DNA of 24,164 bases. Origin: Rhizobium sp. Q54. Lineage in GTDB: Bacteria > Pseudomonadota > Alphaproteobacteria > Rhizobiales > Beijerinckiaceae. Of the stretch, positions 1 to 7,844 are shown piece after piece. Positions within the stretch are counted from its first letter, which is position 1, and each line of letters starts with the position of its first letter. A model generated the notes under the pieces. That model was not told where the DNA came from, searched no databases, and saw only the letters and a list, made by a program, of their open reading frames with translations. A program made the translations under genes and the position numbers. The stretch covers positions 1-24,164 of the forward strand of contig CAMDOY010000011.1 of assembly GCA_945903655.1 (NCBI GenBank), written 5' to 3'.

Positions 1-627
1 GGCGGCCTGACGCCGGACAGCTCCAAGGACATCAACCTGCGCGCTGAAATGGAGCTGCTGGGGATCAGCCACAAATATATCAGCGGCTATCCCGGCGCCG
101 CCGAAGTGCGCATGGCCCTCGAGAAGAACGAGGTGCAGGTGACCTCCGAGTCCCTGCCGACCTTCCGCATGTCCATCGACCCGGCGATGGTGAAGACCGG
201 CAAGGCCGTTCCGCTCTGGTACGACACATCCGCGAAGTTCTGGGACAAGGGCCATCCCGACGCCATCGCCACCGGCGCCCTGCCTTTCGCCGCCTTTTAT
301 CGCAAGGTGAAGGGCGATCCGCCGAACAACGATCTGTGGCGCATGAACGCTCTGGTGGCGGAATTCGCGACCTCCCTCCTGCGCACGATCCACCTGCCCC
401 CCAACCCGCCACCGGAGACCTTGGAGATCATGCGCAAGGCCGTCGCCGCCATGTCGCGGGACGCCGACTATCGGGCCGAGGCCCTGCAGATCCTGAAATA
501 TGTGCCGGGCTTCTCCTTGGGGCCGGAGGCGGAGAAGATCTATCTCTCCAGCGCCAATATCGATCCGGCTATGCGCGCGCTCATCCGCAGCTATGTGGAA
601 AAGGGCTATGCGCTGACGGGCAAATAG
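1..627 (+). CDS. TctC/Bug-type solute-binding protein, C-terminal part (5' end outside window)
   Basis: The frame is open from base 1 and ends at TAG 625-627, so only the last 208 residues are present. The segment GYPGAAEVRMALEKNEVQ, preceded by TPDSSKDINL, resembles the domain-closing region of Bug/TctC receptors (TPGSS...GYPG...EI..A.ERGEV). The tail, with MRKAVAAMSRDADYRAEAL and NIDPAMRALIRSYVEKG, matches the usual C-terminus of these proteins. In the family such receptors bind carboxylates in the periplasm and deliver them to TctA/TctB membrane subunits, and many act as orphans. The signal peptide and N-terminal lobe lie upstream of the window. It converges on the acyl-CoA synthetase gene with only two bases between the stop codons. 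The ligand cannot be read from the sequence. The family call is from recognition of motifs, not from an alignment. Confidence 0.65.
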   Translation, partial: GGLTPDSSKDINLRAEMELLGISHKYISGYPGAAEVRMALEKNEVQVTSESLPTFRMSIDPAMVKTGKAVPLWYDTSAKFWDKGHPDAIATGALPFAAFYRKVKGDPPNNDLWRMNALVAEFATSLLRTIHLPPNPPPETLEIMRKAVAAMSRDADYRAEALQILKYVPGFSLGPEAEKIYLSSANIDPAMRALIRSYVEKGYALTGK

Positions 628-629
628 CC

Positions 630-2792
630 TCACCCGCCGGGCGGACGCAGCACCACCAGCGCGTCCAGCGCCACCCCGCCCTCGCTCAGCAGCAGGAAGG
701 GGTTGACGTCGATGGACTCCAGCACGTCGCCCAGATCGTGCGCCAATCGTCCCAGCGCAACGAGCGCCTGCGCATAGGCCTGCGCGTCAAGCGCGCCCGA
801 ACCTCGATAGCCCTGCATGAGCGCGCCCGCCTTGGTGCGGGCGATGAGGTCATGGGCCTTGGCGAGGTTGAGGGGCGGGGCGGAGAAGGCGACGTCCCGC
901 ACCAGCTCCAGCAAGACGCCGCCGCTGCCGCCCATGATCACCGGCCCCATCTCGGGATCGCGATGGACGCCCAAGACCAGCTCCAGCCCACCACTCACCA
1001 TCTGGGCCACCAGCATGCCTTCCAGCGCATCCGCAAAGCCATGGGCGGCGAGATTGGCCTCGATGCGCGCCCAGGCTGCGCGCACGGCGTCAGCGTCCCG
1101 CAGATTGAGCTGCACGGCGCCCACGTCGGATTTGTGGGTCAGGGTGGCGCAGACGGCTTTCAGCACCACGGGAAAGCCGATGCGGGTCGCCAGCGCCACG
1201 GCGGCCTCCACATCCTGCGCCAGCCCTTCCTGGGGCAGTGGCACGCCATAGGCGGCCAGCAGGGCCTTGGAGCGGGCCTCGTCCAGCGCGAGGGGCGCCT
1301 GCAGCTGCCGGGCTTGCGCGCGCAGCTCCTGGGCCAGCGCAGGGACTGCGGCGCGCGCCTCTGCGTCACCACCGGCCAGCGCCTCCGCCTCGCCTCGCCT
1401 CGCGGCGCTGGCGATGGCGCGCAGGGCCTTGTTGGCCTCCTGCAGGAAGGACACATGGGGCGCGCCATGGCGGATGGCGCGGCTATGGGCGGTCTGGCCG
1501 TGGGAGGTCAGGGTGACGAAGGACAGGGGCTTGTGCCCGCCCTCCGCCACATAGTCCTCCACCAGCTTGATATAGGCCTCGGCGCGGTTGGAGCCGGGCT
1601 CGCGCGGAATGGCCTCCTGCAGCAGCACCATGTCGATGTTGGGGTCCGCCTGCATCGCCTCGATGCAGGCCTTGTAGGCCTGCGGGCTCGATAGCACGCT
1701 GAAGCCGCCGTCGATGGGGTTGGAGATCAGCGAGCCCACGCCCATGACCTTTTCGAGGCTCGCCACGGTCTGCGGCGCCAGCTTGGGGAAGCTGAGCCCA
1801 TGGCGCTCCGCCGCATCCAGCAGCAAGCCGCGATAGGCCCCTGAAAGCGTCACCGCCCCAAGGCGCCGACCCGTGGGGGCGCCCGTATGGGCCAGCAATT
1901 CCGCCAGCTCCACGGCGTCGTCAAGGGTGTCGGTGCGGATCACGCCTGCGTCAGCCGCCACCGCATCGAAAGCCGCCACCGTACCCGCCAGCGAGCCCGT
2001 ATGGGCCAGCGCCGCCGCCCGGCCCTCCTCGGATTGCCCGAGCTTGATGGCGATGACCGATTTGCCCGCCGCCCGCGCCTCCCGGCAGGCGGCGATGAAG
2101 CGGCCCAGATCCGCCACCGCCTCCACATAGACGATGATGACCTTGAGGGCGGGATCGCCCGCGAACCAGGCGATGTAATCGGCCACCTGCAGGCCCGCCT
2201 CGTTGCCTGACGTGATGAGATAGCGGGCCAGCATGCCGCGCTCCTCAAGCGCCTGATTGATGAAGATCATCACGCCGCCGGATTGGCCCACCAGCGCCAC
2301 CTCGCCCATGTTCATGTCATGGGGTCGATCCTCGGTCAGGGTGACGAAGCTCGCGGGCTTGCAGACATTGCCCATGCAATTGGGCCCTGAAACCCCCAGC
2401 CCCGTGCGCGCGATCACCTCGCGCAGCCGCACCCCCAGCGCCGCCCCCGCCTCGTCATAGGCCTCGCCGAAGCCCGAGGAGAAGATCGTGGCGCTGCGGG
2501 CGCCTGCGGCGGCGCCGGACTCCAGCACATCGGCGACGGCGGCGGCTGGCGTCACCACGAGGATATGGTCGGGCGGCTCGGGCAGGGCGGCGAAATCGGG
2601 ATAGCATTTCTCGCCGAGGATCTCGTCGCGCTTTGGATTGATCAGGAAGATGGGGCCGGGGAACTTGTAGCGTTGCAGATTGCGCCAGGCGCGCAGGGCC
2701 CAATTGCCCGGACGGTCGCTCGCTCCGACGATGACGACATTGCGCGGGGCGACAAGCGCCGCCACCTTGGCGCGGGAATTTTCAAAGGTCAC
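630..2792 (-). CDS. NDP-forming acyl-CoA synthetase (acetate-CoA ligase family), alpha-beta fused
   Basis: This 720-residue protein should make an acyl-CoA from a carboxylate, CoA and ATP, or run the reverse reaction. It has a CoA-binding Rossmann domain at about residues 12-145 (VGASDRPGN near 22-30, SGPNCMGN at 135-142). Succinyl-CoA-ligase-like domains follow at about 160-460 (VALVGQSGG near 165-173). The C-terminal half of about 490-715 is ATP-grasp-like (GFPVVLKAVCATLTHKSDVGAV). AHTGSLAG at 263-270 carries H264, the position expected for the phosphorylated catalytic histidine of ADP-forming enzymes, so an inactive Pat-like homologue is less likely. The start is GTG at 2792, 28 bases after the solute-binding gene stop, with no strong ribosome site; the two genes probably form one transcript. 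The substrate is unknown, but the context suggests an aromatic, branched or hydroxy acid. Confidence 0.88.
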   Translation of the reverse strand: MTFENSRAKVAALVAPRNVVIVGASDRPGNWALRAWRNLQRYKFPGPIFLINPKRDEILGEKCYPDFAALPEPPDHILVVTPAAAVADVLESGAAAGARSATIFSSGFGEAYDEAGAALGVRLREVIARTGLGVSGPNCMGNVCKPASFVTLTEDRPHDMNMGEVALVGQSGGVMIFINQALEERGMLARYLITSGNEAGLQVADYIAWFAGDPALKVIIVYVEAVADLGRFIAACREARAAGKSVIAIKLGQSEEGRAAALAHTGSLAGTVAAFDAVAADAGVIRTDTLDDAVELAELLAHTGAPTGRRLGAVTLSGAYRGLLLDAAERHGLSFPKLAPQTVASLEKVMGVGSLISNPIDGGFSVLSSPQAYKACIEAMQADPNIDMVLLQEAIPREPGSNRAEAYIKLVEDYVAEGGHKPLSFVTLTSHGQTAHSRAIRHGAPHVSFLQEANKALRAIASAARRGEAEALAGGDAEARAAVPALAQELRAQARQLQAPLALDEARSKALLAAYGVPLPQEGLAQDVEAAVALATRIGFPVVLKAVCATLTHKSDVGAVQLNLRDADAVRAAWARIEANLAAHGFADALEGMLVAQMVSGGLELVLGVHRDPEMGPVIMGGSGGVLLELVRDVAFSAPPLNLAKAHDLIARTKAGALMQGYRGSGALDAQAYAQALVALGRLAHDLGDVLESIDVNPFLLLSEGGVALDALVVLRPPGG

Positions 2793-2820
2793 GGCGTTGA
2801 TCCATTCTTGCGGCGTTCAG

Positions 2821-3858
2821 TCAGCGGAACAGGTCCTTGGCGATGCGCGACCAATTGGCCATCTGGGGGTCCACCACATCCGGGCGCATCCATGTGGCCT
2901 TGAAGCCCCCGTCCTCGGGCCGCAAGCCGTTCTTCATGGCGGGAATCTTGCGGTTGGCGGGCAGATAGTCCGCGTCCTTCAGCACGGTCTGCCCCTCTTC
3001 CGACAGCAGGAACTCCACCAGCAGACGCGCCGCATTGGGGTGGGGCGCATCCTTCATGATTCCCAGGGAATCGAAGGCCACCGGCACGGGCTCCAGCGGC
3101 GTCCAGTCGGAGGGGGCGCCCTTGCGCGCGCTGATCACCGTATGATTGTTGAACATCATGAGACCCATGGGATATTCGCCCGCGATCACCTGATCGAGAA
3201 TGGCGCGTGACGAAGCCTCCACATTGACGATGTTCTGTTTGGAAAGCGCCCGCAGATACTCCATCCCCTTGTCCGGCCCCATGCTCAGCATGATGTTGCC
3301 GACAAAGCCGATGGCGCCTGCGCTGGAATTGGGATTCCAGGCCATCTTGCCCTTCCACCGGGGGTCGAGCAGATCCTGATAGGTCTTCGGCGCATCGGCC
3401 TTCGAGACCAGCGTGGTGTTGAAGCCGGGCGTGAAGACGAAGAGCAGCAGCGCATGCCAGGCGCCGTCAGCGTCTTTCATCTCGGCGGGATAGTCGGCGG
3501 CGTTGGGGATTTCGATGCGCGCCAGCAGGCCCTCGCGTTTCAGCGGCACGTTGACGGTCAGCCCGTCGAAGACATCCGCCTGCACCCGGCCCGCCTTGGC
3601 TTCGTTCAGCAGGCGGATGGCGGTGGGGCCCTCGTCGTTGCGCGCGTAGTCGAGAGTGACGCCGGGATATTTCTTCTCGAAGGCGGTCTTGAGGGGGATC
3701 ACCACCTGATTGACGATCAGGGTCGTGTACCAGAGCACACGGCCTTCTTTCTTCGCCGCTTCGATGAGCGCGGCGTCGGCCGCATGGCTCGAAGCCGCGC
3801 CAAGAAAAAGCACGCTGGCGGTCGTGAGAATCCGCAGCCAATGGGCGCGTTCGCTCAT
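2821..3858 (-). CDS. Periplasmic extracellular solute-binding protein, family 1 (AfuA/iron-ABC receptor-like)
   Basis: The protein is about 345 residues, with a signal peptide (basic MSERAHWLR, then a hydrophobic stretch ending SSHAADA). The mature part has the hallmarks of type-1 solute-binding proteins related to Fe3+/thiamine/2-aminoethylphosphonate receptors: EAAKKEGRVLWYTTL, FEKKYPGVTLDYAR, TYQDLLDPRWKGKMAWN and LLVEFLLSEEGQTVL. I chose ATG 3858 because GGGAGAG lies just upstream of it; an in-frame ATG at 3894 would add 12 residues before the signal peptide. No permease or ATPase gene adjoins it, so it is either an orphan receptor or serves a transporter encoded elsewhere. It sits directly upstream of the acyl-CoA synthetase, which suggests that its ligand is a carboxylate that is then activated with CoA. 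The ligand is inferred only from context. Confidence 0.8.
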   Translation of the reverse strand: MSERAHWLRILTTASVLFLGAASSHAADAALIEAAKKEGRVLWYTTLIVNQVVIPLKTAFEKKYPGVTLDYARNDEGPTAIRLLNEAKAGRVQADVFDGLTVNVPLKREGLLARIEIPNAADYPAEMKDADGAWHALLLFVFTPGFNTTLVSKADAPKTYQDLLDPRWKGKMAWNPNSSAGAIGFVGNIMLSMGPDKGMEYLRALSKQNIVNVEASSRAILDQVIAGEYPMGLMMFNNHTVISARKGAPSDWTPLEPVPVAFDSLGIMKDAPHPNAARLLVEFLLSEEGQTVLKDADYLPANRKIPAMKNGLRPEDGGFKATWMRPDVVDPQMANWSRIAKDLFR

Positions 3859-3937
3859 GGTGTCTCTCCCTGTTCTTGTTGGGTCCGGGCGCATTGATCA
3901 GGCCCGGTTGGCCATGTGGAGGCGGCGATGCCTCCGT

Positions 3938-3967
3938 AAAAAGGTCAGGCGGCCCGAAGGCCGCCTG
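3938..3967 (-). terminator. Rho-independent terminator after the LLM oxidoreductase gene
   Basis: A perfect 9-bp stem (arms 3946-3954 and 3959-3967) encloses a four-base loop that reads TTCG on the minus strand. It is followed in that direction by ACC and five Ts. It lies eight bases past the stop codon of the gene at 3975-5246, so it should separate the hydrolase/oxidoreductase pair from the solute-binding/synthetase pair. Confidence 0.85.
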
Positions 3968-3974
3968 CCGCAAC

Positions 3975-5246
3975 TCAGGCTTCAGCGCCGCCCAGCGCCG
4001 AGATCAGCGGACCATCGGTCGAAACCTCATGGCTGGTGCGCAGCACGAAGCGCTCCGGCGGGGCGGCGGGAACATCGCCATACTGGCCGGAGATCGTCGT
4101 CTTCGGGAACATCTCCTTGAGGCGCGGATAGACCTCGCGGGCGAAGTTGCGGATGCCCTTCACGGTGTCGTCATGTTCGAGGAAGCCGGCCTGACCCATG
4201 ATCAGCAGATGGCCATAGCCGCCCACATATTCGTAGTGGCGCTTGATCTGCTCATAGACCTGATCGGGCGTGCCCGCGAACATGAAGCCCGAGCGAATGG
4301 CCGCCTCCACCGAGGCGTTCTTGGAGAATTGGCTCAGGGGGTGCGAGGCGCCGCGCTGCATGGCCACATTGGCCGCCACCGGCACATAGCCCGGGGGGTT
4401 GGCGTATTGGGGCGCGACCTTGTTCGCGGTCACATACCACAGCAGCTTTTCGGCGCCCTCGAGCGCCTCCTGCTCGGTCTCGCCCACATAGACGAGGGCC
4501 GCATAGGCGAGACGATCATTCGGCACATCGACGCCGCGTCCCGCCTTGCGCCAGGCCGCGCGATAGGACTCGTAGATCTTCCGCGTGGCGTCATAGCCCG
4601 TGAGGAAGGTCGCCTGGATGAAGCCCTTGGCGCCCACTTCCGCCGCGCCGCTGGCGCTGGTGGTGGAGACCCACACGGGGGGATGGGGGTTCTGGTAGAC
4701 GCGCGGCCAGACATTGATGTTGCGATGGTGGAAGAACCGGCCCTCATGGCTGAAGGGGCCATCATGGGAGGTCCAGGTCTTCACGATAAGATCCAGCGCC
4801 TCCCAGAAGCGCTCGTTCATGCGCACGGGGTTGCTGTTGGCGGGCGAAATCTCATAGGGCACGCCGCGCACGAAGCCTGCCTCCACACGGCCATGGGAGA
4901 GCACGTCGCAGAGCGCCATCTCCTCGGCCACGCGCACGGGCTGGCGGCGGTTGGCGATGGGGTTGCCCAGAATCAGCAGCCGCGCCGTGGTGGTCAGGCG
5001 CGCCAGCGCCGCCAGCACCATGGGCGCCGCCGGATCGACGCAGGTGGCGGTCTGGTGATGCTCGTTGAGCATGATGTCCATGCCCTCCTCCTCCGCGATC
5101 TGCCATTCGTGCAGATAGCGATCCCAGAGGGCGGCGCCCTTCTTGGGGTCGTAATTCTTGCTGGCGAGGCTGACGCGGATGGAGGGATAGGAGTCTGCTG
5201 GCGGCAGATAGGGATAGGCGGATTCGCTGAAGTGCCAGGCTTGCAT
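3975..5246 (-). CDS. LLM-class (bacterial luciferase-like) flavin-dependent oxidoreductase
   Basis: This 423-residue protein belongs to the luciferase-like TIM-barrel monooxygenases, which use reduced FMN or F420. Supporting segments are WQIAEEEGMDIMLNEHH (about 49-65), the strand LARLTTTARLLILGNPIANRRQPVRVAEEMALCDVLSHGRVEAGFVRG (the flavin-site motif of the family) and, near the C-terminus, GTPDQVYEQIKRHYEYVGGYGHLLI. The start ATG 5246 is preceded by AAGGAG at seven bases, a strong ribosome site. The gene follows the alpha/beta hydrolase by 48 bases on the same strand and ends at a hairpin terminator, so the two are probably co-transcribed. A Baeyer-Villiger or desulfurising monooxygenase acting with a hydrolase is plausible, but the substrate is not evident. 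A separate flavin reductase is not encoded nearby. Confidence 0.88.
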   Translation of the reverse strand: MQAWHFSESAYPYLPPADSYPSIRVSLASKNYDPKKGAALWDRYLHEWQIAEEEGMDIMLNEHHQTATCVDPAAPMVLAALARLTTTARLLILGNPIANRRQPVRVAEEMALCDVLSHGRVEAGFVRGVPYEISPANSNPVRMNERFWEALDLIVKTWTSHDGPFSHEGRFFHHRNINVWPRVYQNPHPPVWVSTTSASGAAEVGAKGFIQATFLTGYDATRKIYESYRAAWRKAGRGVDVPNDRLAYAALVYVGETEQEALEGAEKLLWYVTANKVAPQYANPPGYVPVAANVAMQRGASHPLSQFSKNASVEAAIRSGFMFAGTPDQVYEQIKRHYEYVGGYGHLLIMGQAGFLEHDDTVKGIRNFAREVYPRLKEMFPKTTISGQYGDVPAAPPERFVLRTSHEVSTDGPLISALGGAEA

Positions 5247-5294
5247 GGGAATGCTCCTTGCGAAAGTGAATGAGGGCCGCGCGCGGCTGTTTCG

Positions 5295-6065
5295 TTAACC
5301 CAGGAAATCCAGCGCCATGCGCGCGAAAGCCTGCGGCTGTTCGATTTGCGGCGCATGCCCGGCTTCGGGAATGGTCGCGGTTTTCGCGCCCGGCACAAGG
5401 CCCGCATAGGCCTCAAGATAGGCGGCGCTGATCAGCCCATCGCTGGCCCCGCGCACGAAGAGCGTAGGCGAGGCCACGCGATGCAGGCGGCGCCTGAGTT
5501 TGGGATTGTGCATATAGGGTTCCCAGACCAGCAGGGCGAGCGTCTCGCGGTTGCGGGCGCTGATGGCGAGCTCCTCGTCCGACAGCATGGCGGGCTGCAC
5601 CGCATTCTTGACGGGGTCATGGTACATGAGCTTGGGCACATCAGCCGGGGGCATCACATAGATGTCGGGAATGTCGAGCTTGTCGGTGGGGCCGGTCTTC
5701 ACGCCAACGGGGCCGACGAGGACCACCTTGCCGAAGCGCTCGGGGGTCTTGGTCATCATCTCCGCCGCGATCCAGCCGCCCACGGAGCAGGCGATGACAT
5801 CGACCTTGGTAAGGCCCATTTTATCCATCAGTTCCAGATAGATATGGGCGATGTCATCCACATGGTCGATCCAGTCGGGCAGCTGCGAGCCGCCAAAGCC
5901 CGGATGGGAGGGCGCGATGACGCGATGGGTCGCGGTCAGCAACTCCACATAGAAATCTTCCGGATTGAAGCCCCCGCCAGGATGCAGAAAGAGCAAGGGC
6001 GCGCCTGATCCGCCTTCGTGGATCTCGAGTTCGCAGCCCGCGATGGTGACAGCTGTGCGCTTCAC
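5295..6065 (-). CDS. Alpha/beta-fold hydrolase
   Basis: The predicted protein is 256 residues when started at GTG 6065, chosen because AGGGAGG sits six to seven bases upstream. The open frame extends to 6203 but the extra 46 residues do not look like protein. The fold is shown by LLFLHPGGGFNPEDF (oxyanion-hole HPGG), the nucleophile elbow IACSVGGW with the serine in C-S-V-G-G, the cap region, VASPTLFVRGASDGLI carrying the likely acidic residue, and EAGHAPQIEQP carrying the catalytic histidine. The triad is therefore complete. Such enzymes cleave esters or C-C bonds of ring-cleavage products. Its placement before a flavin monooxygenase and after a CoA-transferase operon supports a role in a short catabolic route. 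The substrate is unknown. Confidence 0.87.
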   Translation of the reverse strand: MKRTAVTIAGCELEIHEGGSGAPLLFLHPGGGFNPEDFYVELLTATHRVIAPSHPGFGGSQLPDWIDHVDDIAHIYLELMDKMGLTKVDVIACSVGGWIAAEMMTKTPERFGKVVLVGPVGVKTGPTDKLDIPDIYVMPPADVPKLMYHDPVKNAVQPAMLSDEELAISARNRETLALLVWEPYMHNPKLRRRLHRVASPTLFVRGASDGLISAAYLEAYAGLVPGAKTATIPEAGHAPQIEQPQAFARMALDFLG

Positions 6066-6164
6066 GCTTGAACCTCCCTGTGAGCGCACCCGAAAGGGGG
6101 TCGCCATGGCTGAGCTCTTGAGAGCGTCAAATTCCAGAGGCAAGCTTATCTTGGATTGCTGGCT

Positions 6165-6185
6165 CCGCAACTCCAAAAGTTGCGG
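6165..6185. promoter_or_regulatory. Perfect inverted repeat upstream of the hydrolase gene
   Basis: Arms CCGCAACT (6165-6172) and AGTTGCGG (6178-6185) flank five bases. No T-run follows on either strand, so it is not a standard terminator. It lies 100 bases upstream of the hydrolase start and could be an operator for a regulator encoded elsewhere, or an mRNA hairpin. Confidence 0.4.
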
Positions 6186-6304
6186 GCTGCGCCAAAAGAC
6201 CACAGGCCCGGTGGCTGCGGCGCAAGATCATCACATCTTCGGGAGGATGGAAAACGGGACGGATCAAAACGAAGTTCGATCAGCCCTCAGGCCCTGCTGC
6301 GAAC

Positions 6305-6955
6305 TCAGGCCGCCGTCAGCGCGACCTTGTAGCTGCCCTGCGTCTTGGCGGCGATATCCTCAAGGCTCACGCCATCGGCCAGTTCGACCAGCGTCATGCC
6401 GCCGTCGCCACTCTTGTCGATGGTGAAAACGCCGAGATCGGTGATCACCATGTCCACCACGCGCGCGCCGGTGAGCGGCAGGTCGCATTTATGGAGAAGC
6501 TTTGGCCCATCCTTGGCCACATGCTCCATCACCACCACGACTTTCTTGACGCCCGCGACCAGATCCATCGCGCCGCCCATGCCCTTCACCATCTTGCCCG
6601 GGATCATCCAGTTGGCGAGATCCCCATTCTCCGCCACCTGCATGGCGCCCAGAATCGACAGGTCGATATGGCCGCCGCGGATCATCGCGAAGGAATCGGC
6701 TGACGAGAAGAAGCTGGTGGTGGGTAGTTCCGTGATGGTCTGCTTGCCCGCGTTGATGAGATCGGCGTCTTCATCGCCCGCAAAGGGAAAGGGCCCCATG
6801 CCAAGCATGCCGTTCTCGCTCTGCAGCTGCACATCCACGCCAGCAGGAATATAGTTCGACACCAGCGTGGGAATGCCGATGCCAAGGTTCACGTAAAAGC
6901 CATCGCGCAGCTCCTTCGCCGCACGGGCCGCCATCTGTTCACGGGTCCAGGCCAT
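6305..6955 (-). CDS. scoB: 3-oxoacid CoA-transferase subunit B
   Basis: This 216-residue protein is the beta subunit of a succinyl-CoA:3-oxoacid or related CoA-transferase. The GIGIPTLVSNYIP segment (25-37) is followed by VQLQSENGMLGMGP, in which E47 of S-E-N-G is the catalytic glutamate that forms the covalent CoA thioester. GGHIDLSILGAMQVAENGDLANWMIPG and VAGVKKVVVVMEHVAKDGPKLL are also typical. ATG 6955 has GAGGAG about eight bases upstream, and the gene follows subunit A by 12 bases. The pair would activate acetoacetate or beta-ketoadipate (pcaIJ-like) using succinyl-CoA. The two alternatives cannot be told apart here, because no other pca genes are present. Confidence 0.92.
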   Translation of the reverse strand: MAWTREQMAARAAKELRDGFYVNLGIGIPTLVSNYIPAGVDVQLQSENGMLGMGPFPFAGDEDADLINAGKQTITELPTTSFFSSADSFAMIRGGHIDLSILGAMQVAENGDLANWMIPGKMVKGMGGAMDLVAGVKKVVVVMEHVAKDGPKLLHKCDLPLTGARVVDMVITDLGVFTIDKSGDGGMTLVELADGVSLEDIAAKTQGSYKVALTAA

Positions 6956-6967
6956 GTTGACTGCTCC

Positions 6968-7669
6968 TCAGACGCGGGCGCGCGTGGTGCGCTGTTCGAT
7001 ATGTTTGACGGCTGCGGGCGTGTGCACGATGCGCTGCACATAGACGCCCGGGGTGATGATGTGGTCCGGATCAATCTCGCCGGGGGCCACCAGATGCTCC
7101 ACCTCGGCGATGGTGACCTTTCCTGCGGTCGCCATCATCGGATTGAAGTTCCGCGCGGTCTTGCGATAGACGAGATTGCCCTCATGATCGGCCTTCCAGG
7201 CGTGGACGAGCGCGATGTCGGCGACGAGGCCCCGCTCCATCACATAGTGCTCGCCATCGAAGGTACGGGTCTCCTTGCCCTCGGCGATGATGGTGCCATA
7301 GCCCGTCTTGGTGAAGAAGGCGGGGATGCCCGCGCCGCCCGCACGGATGCGCTCGGCGAGGGTGCCCTGGGGGTTGAACTCCAGCTCCAGTTCGCCCGCC
7401 AGAAACTGCTGGGCGAAGAGCTTGTTCTCGCCCACATAGGAGGAGATCATCTTCTTGATCTGGCGCGTCTCCAGCAGGATGCCGAGGCCAATGCCATCGA
7501 CGCCCGCGTTGTTGGAGATGACCGTGAGGTTCTTGGCTCCAGAATCCCGGATCGCCATGATCAGGGTTTCGGGAATGCCGCACAGGCCAAAGCCGCCAGA
7601 CATGATGGTCATGCCATCCTTGATCAGGCCAGCAAGTGCGCTTGTGGCGTCGGAATAAACCTTTTTCAT
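6968..7669 (-). CDS. scoA: 3-oxoacid CoA-transferase subunit A
   Basis: The 233-residue alpha subunit begins MKKVYSDATSALAGLIKDGMTIMSGGFGLCGIPE, the characteristic GGFGLxGxPE CoA-binding start of the family, and continues with LTVISNNAGVDGIGLGILLE, KMISSYVGEN and a GGAGIPAFFTKTGYGT segment. Length and motif order are normal for bacterial SCOT, PcaI or AtoD-like subunits. It is the first gene of scoA-scoB on the minus strand, divergent from the ABC exporter. The upstream gap holds a weak candidate promoter. In the cytoplasm the complex moves CoA from succinyl-CoA to a 3-oxoacid. Acetoacetate is the commonest substrate in this class, but that is inferred. Confidence 0.92.
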   Translation of the reverse strand: MKKVYSDATSALAGLIKDGMTIMSGGFGLCGIPETLIMAIRDSGAKNLTVISNNAGVDGIGLGILLETRQIKKMISSYVGENKLFAQQFLAGELELEFNPQGTLAERIRAGGAGIPAFFTKTGYGTIIAEGKETRTFDGEHYVMERGLVADIALVHAWKADHEGNLVYRKTARNFNPMMATAGKVTIAEVEHLVAPGEIDPDHIITPGVYVQRIVHTPAAVKHIEQRTTRARV

Positions 7670-7699
7670 GGGATCGACGGCTCCATCGGCTGATGATTT

Positions 7700-7728
7700 G
7701 CAATAGCGCGCCCTTGCGTGAAGGCCAA
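7700..7728 (-). promoter_or_regulatory. Weak candidate sigma-70 promoter for scoAB
   Basis: On the minus strand TTGGCC (7723-7728) and TATTGC (7700-7705) are separated by 17 bases and lie about 30 bases before the scoA start. The match to TTGACA/TATAAT is only partial. Confidence 0.3.
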
Positions 7729-7773
7729 GCCCCTTCTGAGGCGTCCGAGCGCCCCCTTTTTACGCTCAGCCCC

Positions 7774-7801
7774 TTGGACGGATGGCTGGGCGGCCTATAG
7801 T
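7774..7801 (+). promoter_or_regulatory. Candidate sigma-70 promoter for the ABC exporter
   Basis: TTGGAC (7774-7779) and TATAGT (7796-7801) are separated by 16 bases, a good match to a housekeeping promoter. Transcription would start near 7808, giving a leader of about 37 bases before ATG 7845. Confidence 0.55.
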
Positions 7802-7844
7802 GTGAAAGTGCAGCGCAGCCTCTCGGGACCCCGGTTTCAACCCC

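Noticed and set aside
336..1694. Long plus-strand open frame opposite the acyl-CoA synthetase
   Set aside because: It is rich in Arg, Gly, Ala and His, overlaps two well-supported genes and has no recognisable motif, as expected of antisense frames in GC-rich DNA.
3876..5273. 465-codon plus-strand frame opposite the LLM oxidoreductase
   Set aside because: The minus-strand gene has clear family motifs and a strong ribosome site; this frame is its antisense shadow.
5295..6203. Upstream extension of the alpha/beta hydrolase to 6203
   Set aside because: The added 46 residues do not look like part of the fold, and AGGGAGG before GTG 6065 marks the better start.
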